A DNA stretch of 11,435 nt from JANOQP01 sp044227705 (GTDB lineage Bacteria; Bacteroidota; Bacteroidia; Chitinophagales; Saprospiraceae), in NCBI GenBank assembly GCA_044227705.1, contig JBGAWE010000157.1, positions 1-11,435 on the forward strand. Direction: 5' to 3'. Shown here piece after piece: positions 1-7,656 of this stretch. The notes below the pieces were generated by a model. The model searched no databases. It was not told where the DNA came from and saw only the letters and a list, made by a program, of their open reading frames with translations. The position numbers were made by a program, and so were the translations under genes. Every line of letters begins with the position of its first letter. The first letter of the stretch is position 1.

Positions 1-171
1 TCGGACAAGGTTATCATGCAAAAACTGGACTATTTGCACAACAACCCCGTTCGGGCGGGCTTTGTAAGAGAACCTTTCGATTGGAAGTACAGTAGCGCGA
101 CAAACTATGCCAGCAAACCAAGTTTGATGGATGTTGAGATTTGGTGGCCGAACACTTTTGTTACGGTATGA
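1..171 (+). CDS. C-terminal end of a REP-associated tyrosine transposase (RAYT / Y1 transposase, IS200-like superfamily), 5' end outside window
   Basis: Frame 1 is open from the window edge to TGA at 169-171, giving 56 residues. The segment holds YLHNNPVRAGFV (residues 11-22) followed by DWKYSSATNY (28-37). This pairing closes the single-stranded-DNA transposase domain of RAYT proteins, which in this family act on REP-type hairpins and occur as single domesticated chromosomal copies. Tyr11 lies in the conserved helix where such enzymes carry a tyrosine; that it is the nucleophile is inference. The HUH metal-binding motif would lie upstream, outside the window, so activity cannot be judged. 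The carboxyl end (LMDVEIWW...) is the short acidic/aromatic tail common in the group. Two hairpins begin about 35 bases after the stop, which fits a RAYT with its cognate repeats. The gene points toward smc but about 256 bases separate them, so co-transcription is not indicated. Confidence 0.85.
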   Translation, partial: SDKVIMQKLDYLHNNPVRAGFVREPFDWKYSSATNYASKPSLMDVEIWWPNTFVTV

Positions 172-206
172 TAGGTTGGTGTTTTTGATTCACGGTGGTG
201 CTGGAG

Positions 207-225
207 TTGTCGGCACAGCCGACAG
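207..225. repeat. REP-like hairpin 1 downstream of the transposase
   Basis: TGTCGGC (208-214) pairs perfectly with GCCGACA (218-224) across the 3-base loop ACA; a flanking T-G wobble may extend the stem. It lies about 36 bases after the transposase stop. A G+C-rich stem with a tiny loop is typical of the repeats mobilised by RAYTs. No T-run follows, so an intrinsic terminator is less likely. Membership of a genomic repeat family is inferred from position and shape only. Confidence 0.55.
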
Positions 226-232
226 AATAAGA

Positions 233-257
233 GGCACGAGACTTTCAGTCTCGCGCC
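233..257. repeat. REP-like hairpin 2 downstream of the transposase
   Basis: CGAGACT (237-243) pairs with AGTCTCG (247-253) around the loop TTC. The stem continues past one A-C mismatch (236/254) with GGC (233-235) pairing GCC (255-257), giving an 11-position stem with one mismatch. A short GC-rich stem with an internal mismatch and tiny loop is the classical REP shape, and the element sits 8 bases from hairpin 1. Two different neighbouring hairpins resemble a REP doublet. There is no U-tract after it. Confidence 0.6.
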
Positions 258-367
258 AGCGGGTCCCCACCAGCATATTCCCAAGCATCGCTGTCCATCG
301 CATCCCGCGTTAGCAGTGCCAGCAGTCAGCCATCAAACTTGCGAGGCGCGCAAAACACCGACTCTTT

Positions 368-387
368 CGTGCCCAGAAGGAGGCACG
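368..387 (+). promoter_or_regulatory. Small hairpin with AAGGAGG-like sequence upstream of smc
   Basis: CGTGCC (368-373) pairs with GGCACG (382-387) over an 8-base loop. The loop and 3' stem contain AAGGAGG (377-383), a near-perfect Shine-Dalgarno string. The next ATG (390-392) is out of frame with smc, whose start is 45 bases beyond the string. A 5' UTR structure is possible, but Bacteroidota rarely depend on Shine-Dalgarno pairing, so this may be chance. Confidence 0.2.
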
Positions 388-427
388 GCATGGTTGTCGT
401 GCTAATTTCGCCCCCATTTTTGGGTTC

Positions 428-3400
428 ATGCGCCTCAAATCACTCGAAATCAAGGGTTTCAAGTCGTTCGCCAACGAGACAGCCATCCATTTCGGTGGCG
501 ATGTCATTGGCGTCGTCGGCCCAAACGGCTCGGGGAAGAGCAATGTCGTCGACGCCATCCGCTGGGTCTTGGGCGAACAGAAAGGGAGTCAGTTGCGCCT
601 CGACAAAATGTCGAGCGTCATCTTCAGCGGCACGAAAAAGCGGAAAGAGGCGCAGATGGCGCAGGTCAGTCTCACCTTTGAGAACACGAAAAACGTCCTC
701 CCGACTGATTATCAAACGGTTACGGTCACCCGCATCCTCTATCGCTCGGGCGATTCGGAGTACCGCCTCAACGGCGTAAGCTGCCGATTGAAAGACATCA
801 CCTCCCTCTTCCTCGATACCGGCATTGGCCCCGACAGCTACGCCATCATCGCCCTCAACATGGTCGAAGACCTCTTGAGCGACCGCGAGCACTCGCGCCG
901 GAAGATGTTCGAGCAGGCGGCGGGGATTTCCAAATACAAATCACGGAAGCACGAGACCGAGGTCAAGCTCGAAGCCACCACGGCCGACCTCGAGCGCGTC
1001 GAAGATTTGCTCTTCGAGATCGAAGGGAACCTCAAATCCCTCGAAAAGCAGGCGAAACGGACGGAGCGGTTCTACGAGATGAAGGCCGAGTACAAAAAAC
1101 TCGCCGTCGAGCTGGCCGTCCACAACCTCGCGAAGCACAAGGCGAGCTACAAAAAGATTGAGGCCGAGATTGAAAAAGGCGAGGACGACTTCCGACGCGC
1201 CGAGACCGACGCGCGCGGTTTCGACGCAAAGCTCGAAGGCCTGCGCCGCGCCAATTTGGAGAAAGAGGTCGGCCTTTCCGACGCGCAGCGCGAGATGAAC
1301 GCACTCACCGGCCGCATCCGAAGCCGCGAGAACGAGAAGCAATTGCTCCTCCAAAAGGCCGGTTTCGTTGAGCAGAACGCGGCGCGGCTGGCCGAACAGG
1401 TTCTGGCCGCGACAAACCAAGTGGCGCGGCTGACGACGGAGGTCGAGCATTACCAAACCCAGGTGTCGGAGGAAAGAAAGGCCGAAAAACAGCTTTTGAG
1501 CGACCTCGAACAGGCGCAGCAACGGCTCGAAAAGGTCCGCGCCGACCATGCCTTGATGCGCGGCTCGCTCGATGAGTTCAGCCGGGCGCAGCAATCGGTC
1601 GAGCGCGAGATCATGGAGCTTGAGAAGCGCCGGGCCATCAACTCCAACCAGATCGAGAACCTCTCCCGCGACGCGCAGCGGGCCGTCGAGGACGCGAATT
1701 CGAGGAAAAACGACCTTGTTTTAATCGAAAAACAGCTCTCGGAACTCGGCGGGCGCGAAACAGAGCAAGCCAAGAAGATTTCAGACCTCGAGGCCGCCGA
1801 ACAGAAACGCCTCGAACAGGTGTCGAAGACCGAGGCAGAGCTGGATTCCGAAACGAAGAAGTCCGCCGAAATCCACCGCTCGCTCGACGCGAAGCGCAAC
1901 GAGCAAAAGCTGACGAAGAGCCTCGTCGAGAACCTCGAAGGCTTCCCCGAGAGCATCCAGTTTTTGAGCAAGCAGAAGGAATGGGCGAAAAACGCGCCCC
2001 TGTTGAGCGACATCATCTACGTCAACCAGGAGGAGTACCGCGTGGCCATCGAGAACTTCCTCGAACCCTGGCTCAACTATTATATCGTGCCGAACACGGC
2101 GGCGGCGCTCGAGGCCATCCAGCTTTTGGGGCGAAGCCAAAAGGGAAGGGCGAACTTCTTTTTGCTCGACGTCTTCCAAAAATACGACGCGCCGCTGGCC
2201 ATGCTGCCCGAAGCGAAAGCCGCGCTCGAACTCGTTGAGGTCGATGCCGCTTATCGGAACCTCGTGGCGTACCTGCTCGAGAATGTGCTGGTTACAGAGA
2301 AGGAACCGACAGACTTCGACCTCGCAGATTTTCCCGGCCTGACGCTGATTTCAAAGAACGGGGCGATGACGAAGCGCCGTTTCAGCCTCTCGGGCGGCTC
2401 TGTCGGGCTTTTCGAAGGGAAGAAAATCGGGCGGAAGAAGAGCCTCGAAATCCTCGAATCCGACATCAAGAAACTGGAGGCGACCGAGAAGTCTGCGGCG
2501 GAGAAACTGGCCAATTTGCGGGCGCACCTTCAATCACTTCGCTCAAGCGACAGGAGAATGGAGGTTTCGAGGGAAAAAGACGCGCTCAACCGCCTCTCCC
2601 AGGAACGCGCCGGGTTGTCGGCGAGGCAAGAAAACCTCTCGCTTTACCTCAAGAACTTCGACTTGAAGGCCGCCGAATCGGGAAGTTTGATGGAAAAGCT
2701 GCGCGGCGAGGTGGCTGCAATTGAAAAAGAGCTGGCCGAGAAGCACGAATCGGCTGCGCGGTTGAAAGAAAGGCTGACCGGCGCCGACACAGGCTTTCAA
2801 AAAATCGCCGAGGAGTTGAGCGAGACGAGCGGAGCGTTCAACCAGACGAACATCGAGTTCATCAGGCAGCAGAACAAGGTCGGCGTGCTGGCGCAGGAGC
2901 TTGCCTTTCGGCAAAAATCGCTCGAAGAACAGCGGGAACTGATTGTTTCCAATGAAAAGAACCGGTTAGGCGCAACAGAGGAAATCGGCCGGATAAACGA
3001 CGACCTCGCCCGCATCGAAAAGGAGCTGATTGCCGGCTACGAGGAAAGGAAGCTGAAGGAAGCGACGCTTTCCGGCGTCGAACAGGCGTTTTACCGGGCG
3101 AAAAACGAGATTGCCGAGGTCGAGGACCAGCAGCGCGGCAACTTCCGGCGGCAGCAAGAACTGCAAATAGCGGTCAACAAGCTAAAAGAGAATTTCAACG
3201 ACATCAAGTTTGAAATAACCGCTATCGGGGAAAGGCTGCGCGTTGAGTTCGGGATAGGTGTAAACGAGATAATCAACAACGAACCGGACAAGAGTTTTCA
3301 AATAACAGAGCTTACTAAAGAAGTAGAATCGCTCAAAAAGCGCCTCGACGGTTATGGGGAAATAAACCCGATGGCCATTGAAGCATACAACGAGATAAAA

Positions 3401-3985
3401 GAGCGCGCCGACCTCATCACCGCGCAGCGCGACGACATTCTGGCGGCAAAAGCCGACCTTCTGGAGACAATCAGAGAAATAGAGGCGACGGCGACGGCGC
3501 GCTTCCTCGAATCGTTCGAGCAGGTGCGGGGCAACTTCATCACCGTTTTTCGCTCGCTCTTCACCGAGGACGACACAGCAGACCTCACACTCTCCAACCC
3601 CGCCAACCCGCTCGAATCGGACATCAACATCATCGCCAAACCAAAAGGGAAACGGCCACAGCACATCAACCAGCTCTCCGGCGGCGAGAAGACGCTGACC
3701 GCGACCGCGCTCTTGTTCGCCCTTTATCTATTGAAACCGGCGCCTTTCTGTGTTTTTGACGAAGTGGACGCGCCGCTCGACGATGCCAACATCGAGAAGT
3801 TCAACCGCATCATCAAAAGGTTCTCGGCCGACTCGCAGTTCATCATCGTCACGCACAACAAGGCGACGATGGCGGCCGTCGATGTCATTTACGGGGTTTA
3901 CATGCCGGAACAAGGCGTTTCGGCGGTCGCACCCGTCGACTTCCGGGAGCTTGGGCACGAGGCGATGGTGTTCGAGGCCGCTTGA
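428..3985 (+). CDS. smc: Chromosome segregation protein SMC, complete (1185 aa)
   Basis: SMC is the ATP-driven, ring-shaped DNA organiser that works with ScpA/ScpB on the nucleoid to individualise sister chromosomes. The start MRLKSLEIKGFKSFA is the canonical SMC N-terminus, which fixes the ATG at 428 although no Shine-Dalgarno sequence sits at the right distance. The Walker A motif GPNGSGKSN is at residues 31-39, and the R-loop region LGEQKGSQLR follows. N-terminal coiled coil runs roughly from 165 to 500. The hinge is about 505-665, ending in a FSLSGGSVG glycine motif. The returning coiled coil runs to about 970, and the C-terminal head begins near GEINPMA (977). The signature motif LSGGEKTLTATALL starts at 1083, and Walker B FCVFDEVDAPLDD has catalytic E1112. 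Length is normal for the family and there is no frameshift. The Q-loop segment reads SYAIIALNMVEDLL (Leu143/Asn144 where many SMCs have Gln-Gly). The gene is convergent with the giant repeat gene; scpA/scpB are not in the window. Confidence 0.98.
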   Translation: MRLKSLEIKGFKSFANETAIHFGGDVIGVVGPNGSGKSNVVDAIRWVLGEQKGSQLRLDKMSSVIFSGTKKRKEAQMAQVSLTFENTKNVLPTDYQTVTVTRILYRSGDSEYRLNGVSCRLKDITSLFLDTGIGPDSYAIIALNMVEDLLSDREHSRRKMFEQAAGISKYKSRKHETEVKLEATTADLERVEDLLFEIEGNLKSLEKQAKRTERFYEMKAEYKKLAVELAVHNLAKHKASYKKIEAEIEKGEDDFRRAETDARGFDAKLEGLRRANLEKEVGLSDAQREMNALTGRIRSRENEKQLLLQKAGFVEQNAARLAEQVLAATNQVARLTTEVEHYQTQVSEERKAEKQLLSDLEQAQQRLEKVRADHALMRGSLDEFSRAQQSVEREIMELEKRRAINSNQIENLSRDAQRAVEDANSRKNDLVLIEKQLSELGGRETEQAKKISDLEAAEQKRLEQVSKTEAELDSETKKSAEIHRSLDAKRNEQKLTKSLVENLEGFPESIQFLSKQKEWAKNAPLLSDIIYVNQEEYRVAIENFLEPWLNYYIVPNTAAALEAIQLLGRSQKGRANFFLLDVFQKYDAPLAMLPEAKAALELVEVDAAYRNLVAYLLENVLVTEKEPTDFDLADFPGLTLISKNGAMTKRRFSLSGGSVGLFEGKKIGRKKSLEILESDIKKLEATEKSAAEKLANLRAHLQSLRSSDRRMEVSREKDALNRLSQERAGLSARQENLSLYLKNFDLKAAESGSLMEKLRGEVAAIEKELAEKHESAARLKERLTGADTGFQKIAEELSETSGAFNQTNIEFIRQQNKVGVLAQELAFRQKSLEEQRELIVSNEKNRLGATEEIGRINDDLARIEKELIAGYEERKLKEATLSGVEQAFYRAKNEIAEVEDQQRGNFRRQQELQIAVNKLKENFNDIKFEITAIGERLRVEFGIGVNEIINNEPDKSFQITELTKEVESLKKRLDGYGEINPMAIEAYNEIKERADLITAQRDDILAAKADLLETIREIEATATARFLESFEQVRGNFITVFRSLFTEDDTADLTLSNPANPLESDINIIAKPKGKRPQHINQLSGGEKTLTATALLFALYLLKPAPFCVFDEVDAPLDDANIEKFNRIIKRFSADSQFIIVTHNKATMAAVDVIYGVYMPEQGVSAVAPVDFRELGHEAMVFEAA

Positions 3986-4114
3986 CACAGCCGACGACAG
4001 GGCATGGGGCGTTGCAGATGATGCTCCGCTCACATCAACAGCTCTGACGAATCCGAAAATTCGACCGTTCCTTAAGTTCAACCTTTGTCCGCTGATTCAG
4101 GGCCGCCTCAAAGC
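3986..4114. other. Convergent intergenic gap without a clear terminator
   Basis: These 129 bases separate the smc stop from the reconstructed stop of the giant minus-strand gene. The best inverted repeat is CGAAT (4048-4052) with ATTCG (4059-4063), a 5-bp stem with a 6-base loop and no following T-run. It is too weak to call as an intrinsic terminator on either strand. No gene is seen here. Confidence 0.5.
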
Positions 4115-4254
4115 TCAATTGACAATCGTCACGTCGCCTTTGTAAATTTTCCTTTTCCGTCGATGAACTTCACCCGCGCCCAGTAGGCGAAAACTTCCGG
4201 GTTGAGCGTGTTCTTCCGCATCACGCCGTTCCAACCCTCGACGGGGTCGTTGGC
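4115..4254 (-). other. End of the CHU_C sorting domain, split over two further frames
   Basis: The frame starting at 4254 reads ANDPVEGWNGVMRKN, then LNPEVFAYWARVKFIDGKG, matching the family's final blocks (WNG, then V(Y/F)xYxxxxxxxDG). Just before the end another shift occurs in an A-rich stretch (about 4144-4158). The following frame gives KIYKGDVTIVN and TGA at 4115-4117, close to the canonical KGDVTLIR ending of type IX sorting domains. The uncorrected frame would instead end FTKAT with a stop at 4129. The preserved ending shows that the ancestral C-terminus was complete and standard. Confidence 0.75.
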
Positions 4255-4514
4255 TTGAATCCGTAGTTTGCCCAAACCTTGTCGCCCCAACGGTCGAAGA
4301 CCTCGAAGGCCTCGATCTCGATGACCTGCGCCGGGTCTCCGAATATCATGAAGACGTCGTTCCAGCCGTCGTGCGTGTTCGTCGAGACGGCGTTGGGGAT
4401 GTAGATGTGGTAGTCCTTGTCCACTTTGATTCGCGTCTCCGCCTCGGCCGTGCAACCGGCCTTCGTGATGAGGACTTTATAAGTCGTGTTCTCCAGCGGC
4501 TTCGCAAGGTCGCA
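4221..4514 (-). CDS. Frame segment carrying the first part of the CHU_C sorting domain
   Basis: From 4514 this frame reads CDLAKPLENTTYKVLITKAG, finishing the linker domain, and then enters CHU_C with DYHIYIPNAVSTNTHDGWND, VFMIFG, IEAFEVFDRWGDKVW and NYGF. It stops at 4221 after a missing base near 4255. IYIPNAxS, NDxF and FDRWG are the signature blocks of the family. The usual block reads IPNAFSPNGDGxND; here it is VSTNTHDGWND, a diverged but recognisable version. The only start a gene finder can use is a GTG at 4424, within the linker/CHU_C junction, so this is not an independent gene. Confidence 0.7.
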   Translation of the reverse strand, partial: CDLAKPLENTTYKVLITKAGCTAEAETRIKVDKDYHIYIPNAVSTNTHDGWNDVFMIFGDPAQVIEIEAFEVFDRWGDKVWANYGFKPTTPSRVGTA

Positions 4515-7500
4515 GCCGGTCGATTATCTTGTTCGACTTGAAATAAAGCCCCTTCAAAGGGTTCCACGAAACGGAATCGATGAGCGAGATTGGGAAGTTG
4601 CCAATGTCGACGTTGAGCCGGATGGAGTCGCCAAGCTCCAGTTTTATCTCCGCGTCAAGTCCGGCCGTCGGCACGAGCGGCGCTGGAACGTCAAGCGGTT
4701 GCGCCCATTCGCAGCCCTTCGCGTCGACTATCAAAAGCTGGTAGCCGCCCGGCTCGATGCTGTTGAACTCTTGCTCCGTGAAGAAGTGCGCTCCCCCGTC
4801 GATGGAGTATTGATAAGGCCCGATGCCGCCGTTCACTTTTGTGAAGACAATCTTTCCCACGTCGCCGTCGCAGCGCGGATAGGTGAGGTCGACGGCAATG
4901 CCGGTTGGCTTGTTGGTTTCTTCGGTGACCGTCACGATGTCGCTGGCGGTGCACCCGTTGTCGATTCGGGTGGCGGTGAGCTTGTAGGTGGCCGCCTTGT
5001 TGACCGAGGTTGTCAGTTTGTCCGTCGGGGCGACGAAGCTGCCTCCCGTGGCCGTCCAGTTCAGTATCACTTGCGACGGAACGACCGTTCCGGTCAATGG
5101 CCCTTTTTCCACTGAACAATTGAGTTCAAAACCTTGCCCTGCGTCGACCACCGGCGGCTCGATGTTCTGCGAGACCGTGACCGATGTGGCGAGCGTGCAG
5201 CCGTTGGTGCTGTTGGTGATGAGCAGCGTGTAAGTCCCCGGCTGGTCGACCGACGGCGAGAGCGTGTTCTGGTTTTGAGAAAAATGCCCGTTGAGCGTCG
5301 ACCAGGAGAAGGGGAAGTTCGGCCCAGTAGAGGATGCGCTCCCGTCGAGCAGCGAGAACTTGTTGGCGCAGGTGAGCACCGTCGGTTGCGCCACGACGGC
5401 CACCGGGTACGACTGGTCGGGCGTGATCTTGACCACATCGGACGATTTGCAGCCCGTCGTCGTGTTCGTCACCTCGAGTGTGTAGTCGCCCGGCGCGGAA
5501 ACAACTGGAAAGAGCGTGGTGGCTCCCGATTCGATCTTGCCGGTGCCGCTCGTAGTCCATTGATAGGTGAAGTTCGGCCCGACGGCCGACCCCGTTCCGT
5601 TGAGCGAAAGGCTCGGAACGGTGCACGAGATTACCTGCGACGGCCCGGCCTCCACCGCTGGCGGCGCGACGTCTTCCAAGGCCGCAACATTGGCCGTCGC
5701 CGAGCAGCCGGTGGCCGAATTGTTGACGAGTAGCTGATAGTTTCCGGGTTTGTTGACCACCGCTTTGAGGCCGGTTTGGGTAAGGAAGCTACCGTTCGTC
5801 GTCGACCACGAATAGGTGATGGTCGGGCCGGTGGTGGTGCCCGCGGAAGCGTCGAGCGTGGCCTGTTTCACCAAACAAGTCAGGACAACCGGCGTGGCGA
5901 TGGCGGCTGTTGGCAGGTTGACGTCGGCCAACACCTCTGTGCTGTCTGCCGAGGTGCATCCGTTGAGCTGGCTGGTGACGACGACGTTGTACCATCCCGG
6001 CTGGCTGACGACTGGGTTCGCCGTGTTCGCACCGCTGACAATGGAAACTCCCGTCCATGCAAAATTGACGGCCCCGCCGAGCGGCGAGCTGCCCGTCGCG
6101 GAGAGTGCGAGCGACGTCGTTTGGCAGGTCAACGTTTGAACAGGCCCCGCGTCGGCCACCGGAGGCACCAGGTTTTGGTCGACAATGACCTGCGAGACAC
6201 TTGTGCAGATGTTCGCCGAGTTCGTCACCTCCAAAACATAAGTGCCTGGCGCGCCGACGGTCGGCGTGAGGGTCGTTCCGCCCAAAAGAATCTGTCCGTT
6301 GGTTGTCGTCCAGTTGTAAGAAATGGTCGGGCCGGAGGAGCTTCCCGCTCCGTTCAGCGCGACGGAGGTGATGGCGCAGGTCAGGGTCGCCGGAAGGCCC
6401 GCATCTGCCGTCGGGACGTCGGCCGATTGGGTTATCACCACCGAGGAAGCGGCAGTACAGCCGTTCGCGTTGTCCGTCACGAGCAGGTTGTAAGTCCCTG
6501 CGGCATCGACTTCTGGGTTGAGAACCAAATTGGAGCCTGTGAAATGCCCGCCCACTGTTGTCCAATTGTATCCAATTGTCGGGCTGCTGGTTGCGGTCGC
6601 TTTAAGGACGTAGGTTTTTGAAATGCAGTTCAGCTCAAACCCCGGCCCCGCCCACGCGGCCGGCGCGACGATGTTCTGGTCAATTGAAACAGAGTCGACG
6701 GCAGTGCAGCCGTTTGTCAGGTTTGTCACGAGAAGGTGGTAAGCCCCCGGCTTGTCGACGACAGGCGACGCGGCATTCTGTCCAGAGACGAAATGGCCAT
6801 TGGCCGTCGTCCAGGCGAACGTGTGGTTGTTGCCTGTCGGGTTGGTGGCGCTGCCGAGCGTCAAGGTTTGAACAGAACAAGTCAGCACATTGGCAAGGCC
6901 CGCGTCCGCTGGCGGCGGCGCGATGTCTTGCAAAACGGTCACTTGTGTCTGGTCATAGCAGCCGTTGTCGAGGTTGGTGATGTTCAAAATATAGGTGCCC
7001 GGCTGGCTGCAAACCGGCTTCAGCCCCGTGCCGCCGGAAACGAAGGCGCCCGAAACCGGTTCCGTCCAAGTGATGAGCAAATTGCCCGACGACGACGACG
7101 CGCTCGCGTCAATCAGAGTCGTCGTGTGCGTGCAATCGAGAATCGACGGTTGGGCAACAGCCGCCGTCGGCGCGTTCACGTCTTTCAAAATATTGACCGT
7201 CGCCGTCGACGTGCAGCCGTTGACCGAGTTTTTTACCACGATTTGATAGAGGCCCGGCTTGTCGATAATGGGCGAAAGTCCGGTGCCACCGCTCACGATG
7301 TTCCCGTTCGCCGTTGACCAGAGATAGGTGAACTCGCTGCCGACCGACGAGCCGCTGCCGTTCAAGACCATCTGCGGCGAGAGGCAGTTGATGGTCTGCG
7401 TCGGCCCCGCGTCCGCGACCGGCGGAGCGATGTCTTGGCTGACAAAAACCGAGGCGGTTTGGGTGCAGCCGTTCGCCGTGTTTTTCACCGTGAGGATGTA

Positions 7501-7656
7501 TTCCCCCGGCTGACTGACCGTCGGCGTGATGGTCGTTGCCCCGCCCAATGCGATGCTCGGAGACGTCGCAACCCATTGATATTGAATGCCGTTGCCCGTC
7601 GAACTGCCCGCGCCCGAGAGCGTCAGTGACTGAACGGCGCAGGTCAGGATGCCCGG
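4477..7656 (-). CDS. Middle frame segment of the giant repeat gene: repeats 16-26, SprB-like repeat and linker
   Basis: In-frame homology begins at about 7656 (PGILTCAVQSLTL) and runs to a stop at 4477. The first start codon usable by a gene finder is a TTG at 7546-7548, in the middle of repeat 16, which supports a frameshifted continuation rather than an independent gene. It encodes repeats 16-26, then TYPRCDGDVGKIVF, a SprB-type repeat containing GGIGPYQYSIDGG and GGYQLLIVDAKGC. A linker domain with LGDSIRLNVDIGNFP and SVSWNPLKGLYF follows, the module that usually precedes CHU_C in this phylum. The last residues after NKIID (below about 4520) are out of frame; the proper continuation is CDLAKPLENTTYKVLI in the next frame, starting at 4514. 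Confidence 0.8.
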   Translation of the reverse strand, partial: PGILTCAVQSLTLSGAGSSTGNGIQYQWVATSPSIALGGATTITPTVSQPGEYILTVKNTANGCTQTASVFVSQDIAPPVADAGPTQTINCLSPQMVLNGSGSSVGSEFTYLWSTANGNIVSGGTGLSPIIDKPGLYQIVVKNSVNGCTSTATVNILKDVNAPTAAVAQPSILDCTHTTTLIDASASSSSGNLLITWTEPVSGAFVSGGTGLKPVCSQPGTYILNITNLDNGCYDQTQVTVLQDIAPPPADAGLANVLTCSVQTLTLGSATNPTGNNHTFAWTTANGHFVSGQNAASPVVDKPGAYHLLVTNLTNGCTAVDSVSIDQNIVAPAAWAGPGFELNCISKTYVLKATATSSPTIGYNWTTVGGHFTGSNLVLNPEVDAAGTYNLLVTDNANGCTAASSVVITQSADVPTADAGLPATLTCAITSVALNGAGSSSGPTISYNWTTTNGQILLGGTTLTPTVGAPGTYVLEVTNSANICTSVSQVIVDQNLVPPVADAGPVQTLTCQTTSLALSATGSSPLGGAVNFAWTGVSIVSGANTANPVVSQPGWYNVVVTSQLNGCTSADSTEVLADVNLPTAAIATPVVLTCLVKQATLDASAGTTTGPTITYSWSTTNGSFLTQTGLKAVVNKPGNYQLLVNNSATGCSATANVAALEDVAPPAVEAGPSQVISCTVPSLSLNGTGSAVGPNFTYQWTTSGTGKIESGATTLFPVVSAPGDYTLEVTNTTTGCKSSDVVKITPDQSYPVAVVAQPTVLTCANKFSLLDGSASSTGPNFPFSWSTLNGHFSQNQNTLSPSVDQPGTYTLLITNSTNGCTLATSVTVSQNIEPPVVDAGQGFELNCSVEKGPLTGTVVPSQVILNWTATGGSFVAPTDKLTTSVNKAATYKLTATRIDNGCTASDIVTVTEETNKPTGIAVDLTYPRCDGDVGKIVFTKVNGGIGPYQYSIDGGAHFFTEQEFNSIEPGGYQLLIVDAKGCEWAQPLDVPAPLVPTAGLDAEIKLELGDSIRLNVDIGNFPISLIDSVSWNPLKGLYFKSNKIIDRLRPCEAAGEHDL
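4680..4884 (-). other. Single SprB-like repeat domain within the giant protein
   Basis: About 68 residues starting TYPRCDGDVGKIVF, with GGIGPYQYSIDGG, FNSIEPGGYQLLIVDAKGCE and a PLDVPAP end. Glycine-rich 'GG.GPY.YSIDGG' and 'G.Y.L.V.DA.GC' blocks are the hallmarks of the SprB repeat known from the gliding adhesin SprB. It differs clearly from the 26 preceding repeats, occurs once, and sits between the array and the linker/CHU_C module. Confidence 0.75.

Larger units (their letters stand above)
172..427. other. Non-coding gap between transposase and smc, with hairpins
   Basis: No reading frame here has protein-like composition. The gap carries two REP-like hairpins (207-225 and 233-257) and a third hairpin at 368-387. 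I see no tRNA, riboswitch or promoter that I can defend. The only -7-like string is TAATTTCG at 403-410, one mismatch from the Bacteroidota TAnnTTTG consensus, with no TTG element at the expected distance upstream. The smc promoter is probably in this gap but is not identified. Confidence 0.6.

Noticed and set aside
403..410. TAATTTCG as a Bacteroidota -7 promoter element for smc
   Set aside because: One mismatch to TAnnTTTG and no TTG-type -33 element at the right spacing; chance is as likely.
339..779. 146-codon plus-strand frame overlapping the start of smc, with an AAGGAGG string before an internal ATG
   Set aside because: Its product is Ser/Arg-rich with no domain, and it overlaps the highly conserved Walker A region of smc in another frame.
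941..1594. Minus-strand frames opposite smc
   Set aside because: Leu/Arg/Phe-rich antisense translation of coiled-coil codons; no start context and no family resemblance.
3986..3997. CACAGCCGAC shared with the hairpin at 214-223, suggesting another REP copy after smc
   Set aside because: Only 10 bases match, and the pairing arm TGTCGGC is absent, so no hairpin forms.
4048..4063. Inverted repeat between the convergent genes as a bidirectional terminator
   Set aside because: Only a 5-bp stem and no T-run on either strand.
7546..7548. TTG start for an independent gene covering repeats 16-26
   Set aside because: It lies mid-repeat, with clear in-frame homology continuing upstream to about 7656, and no ribosome-binding or promoter signal.
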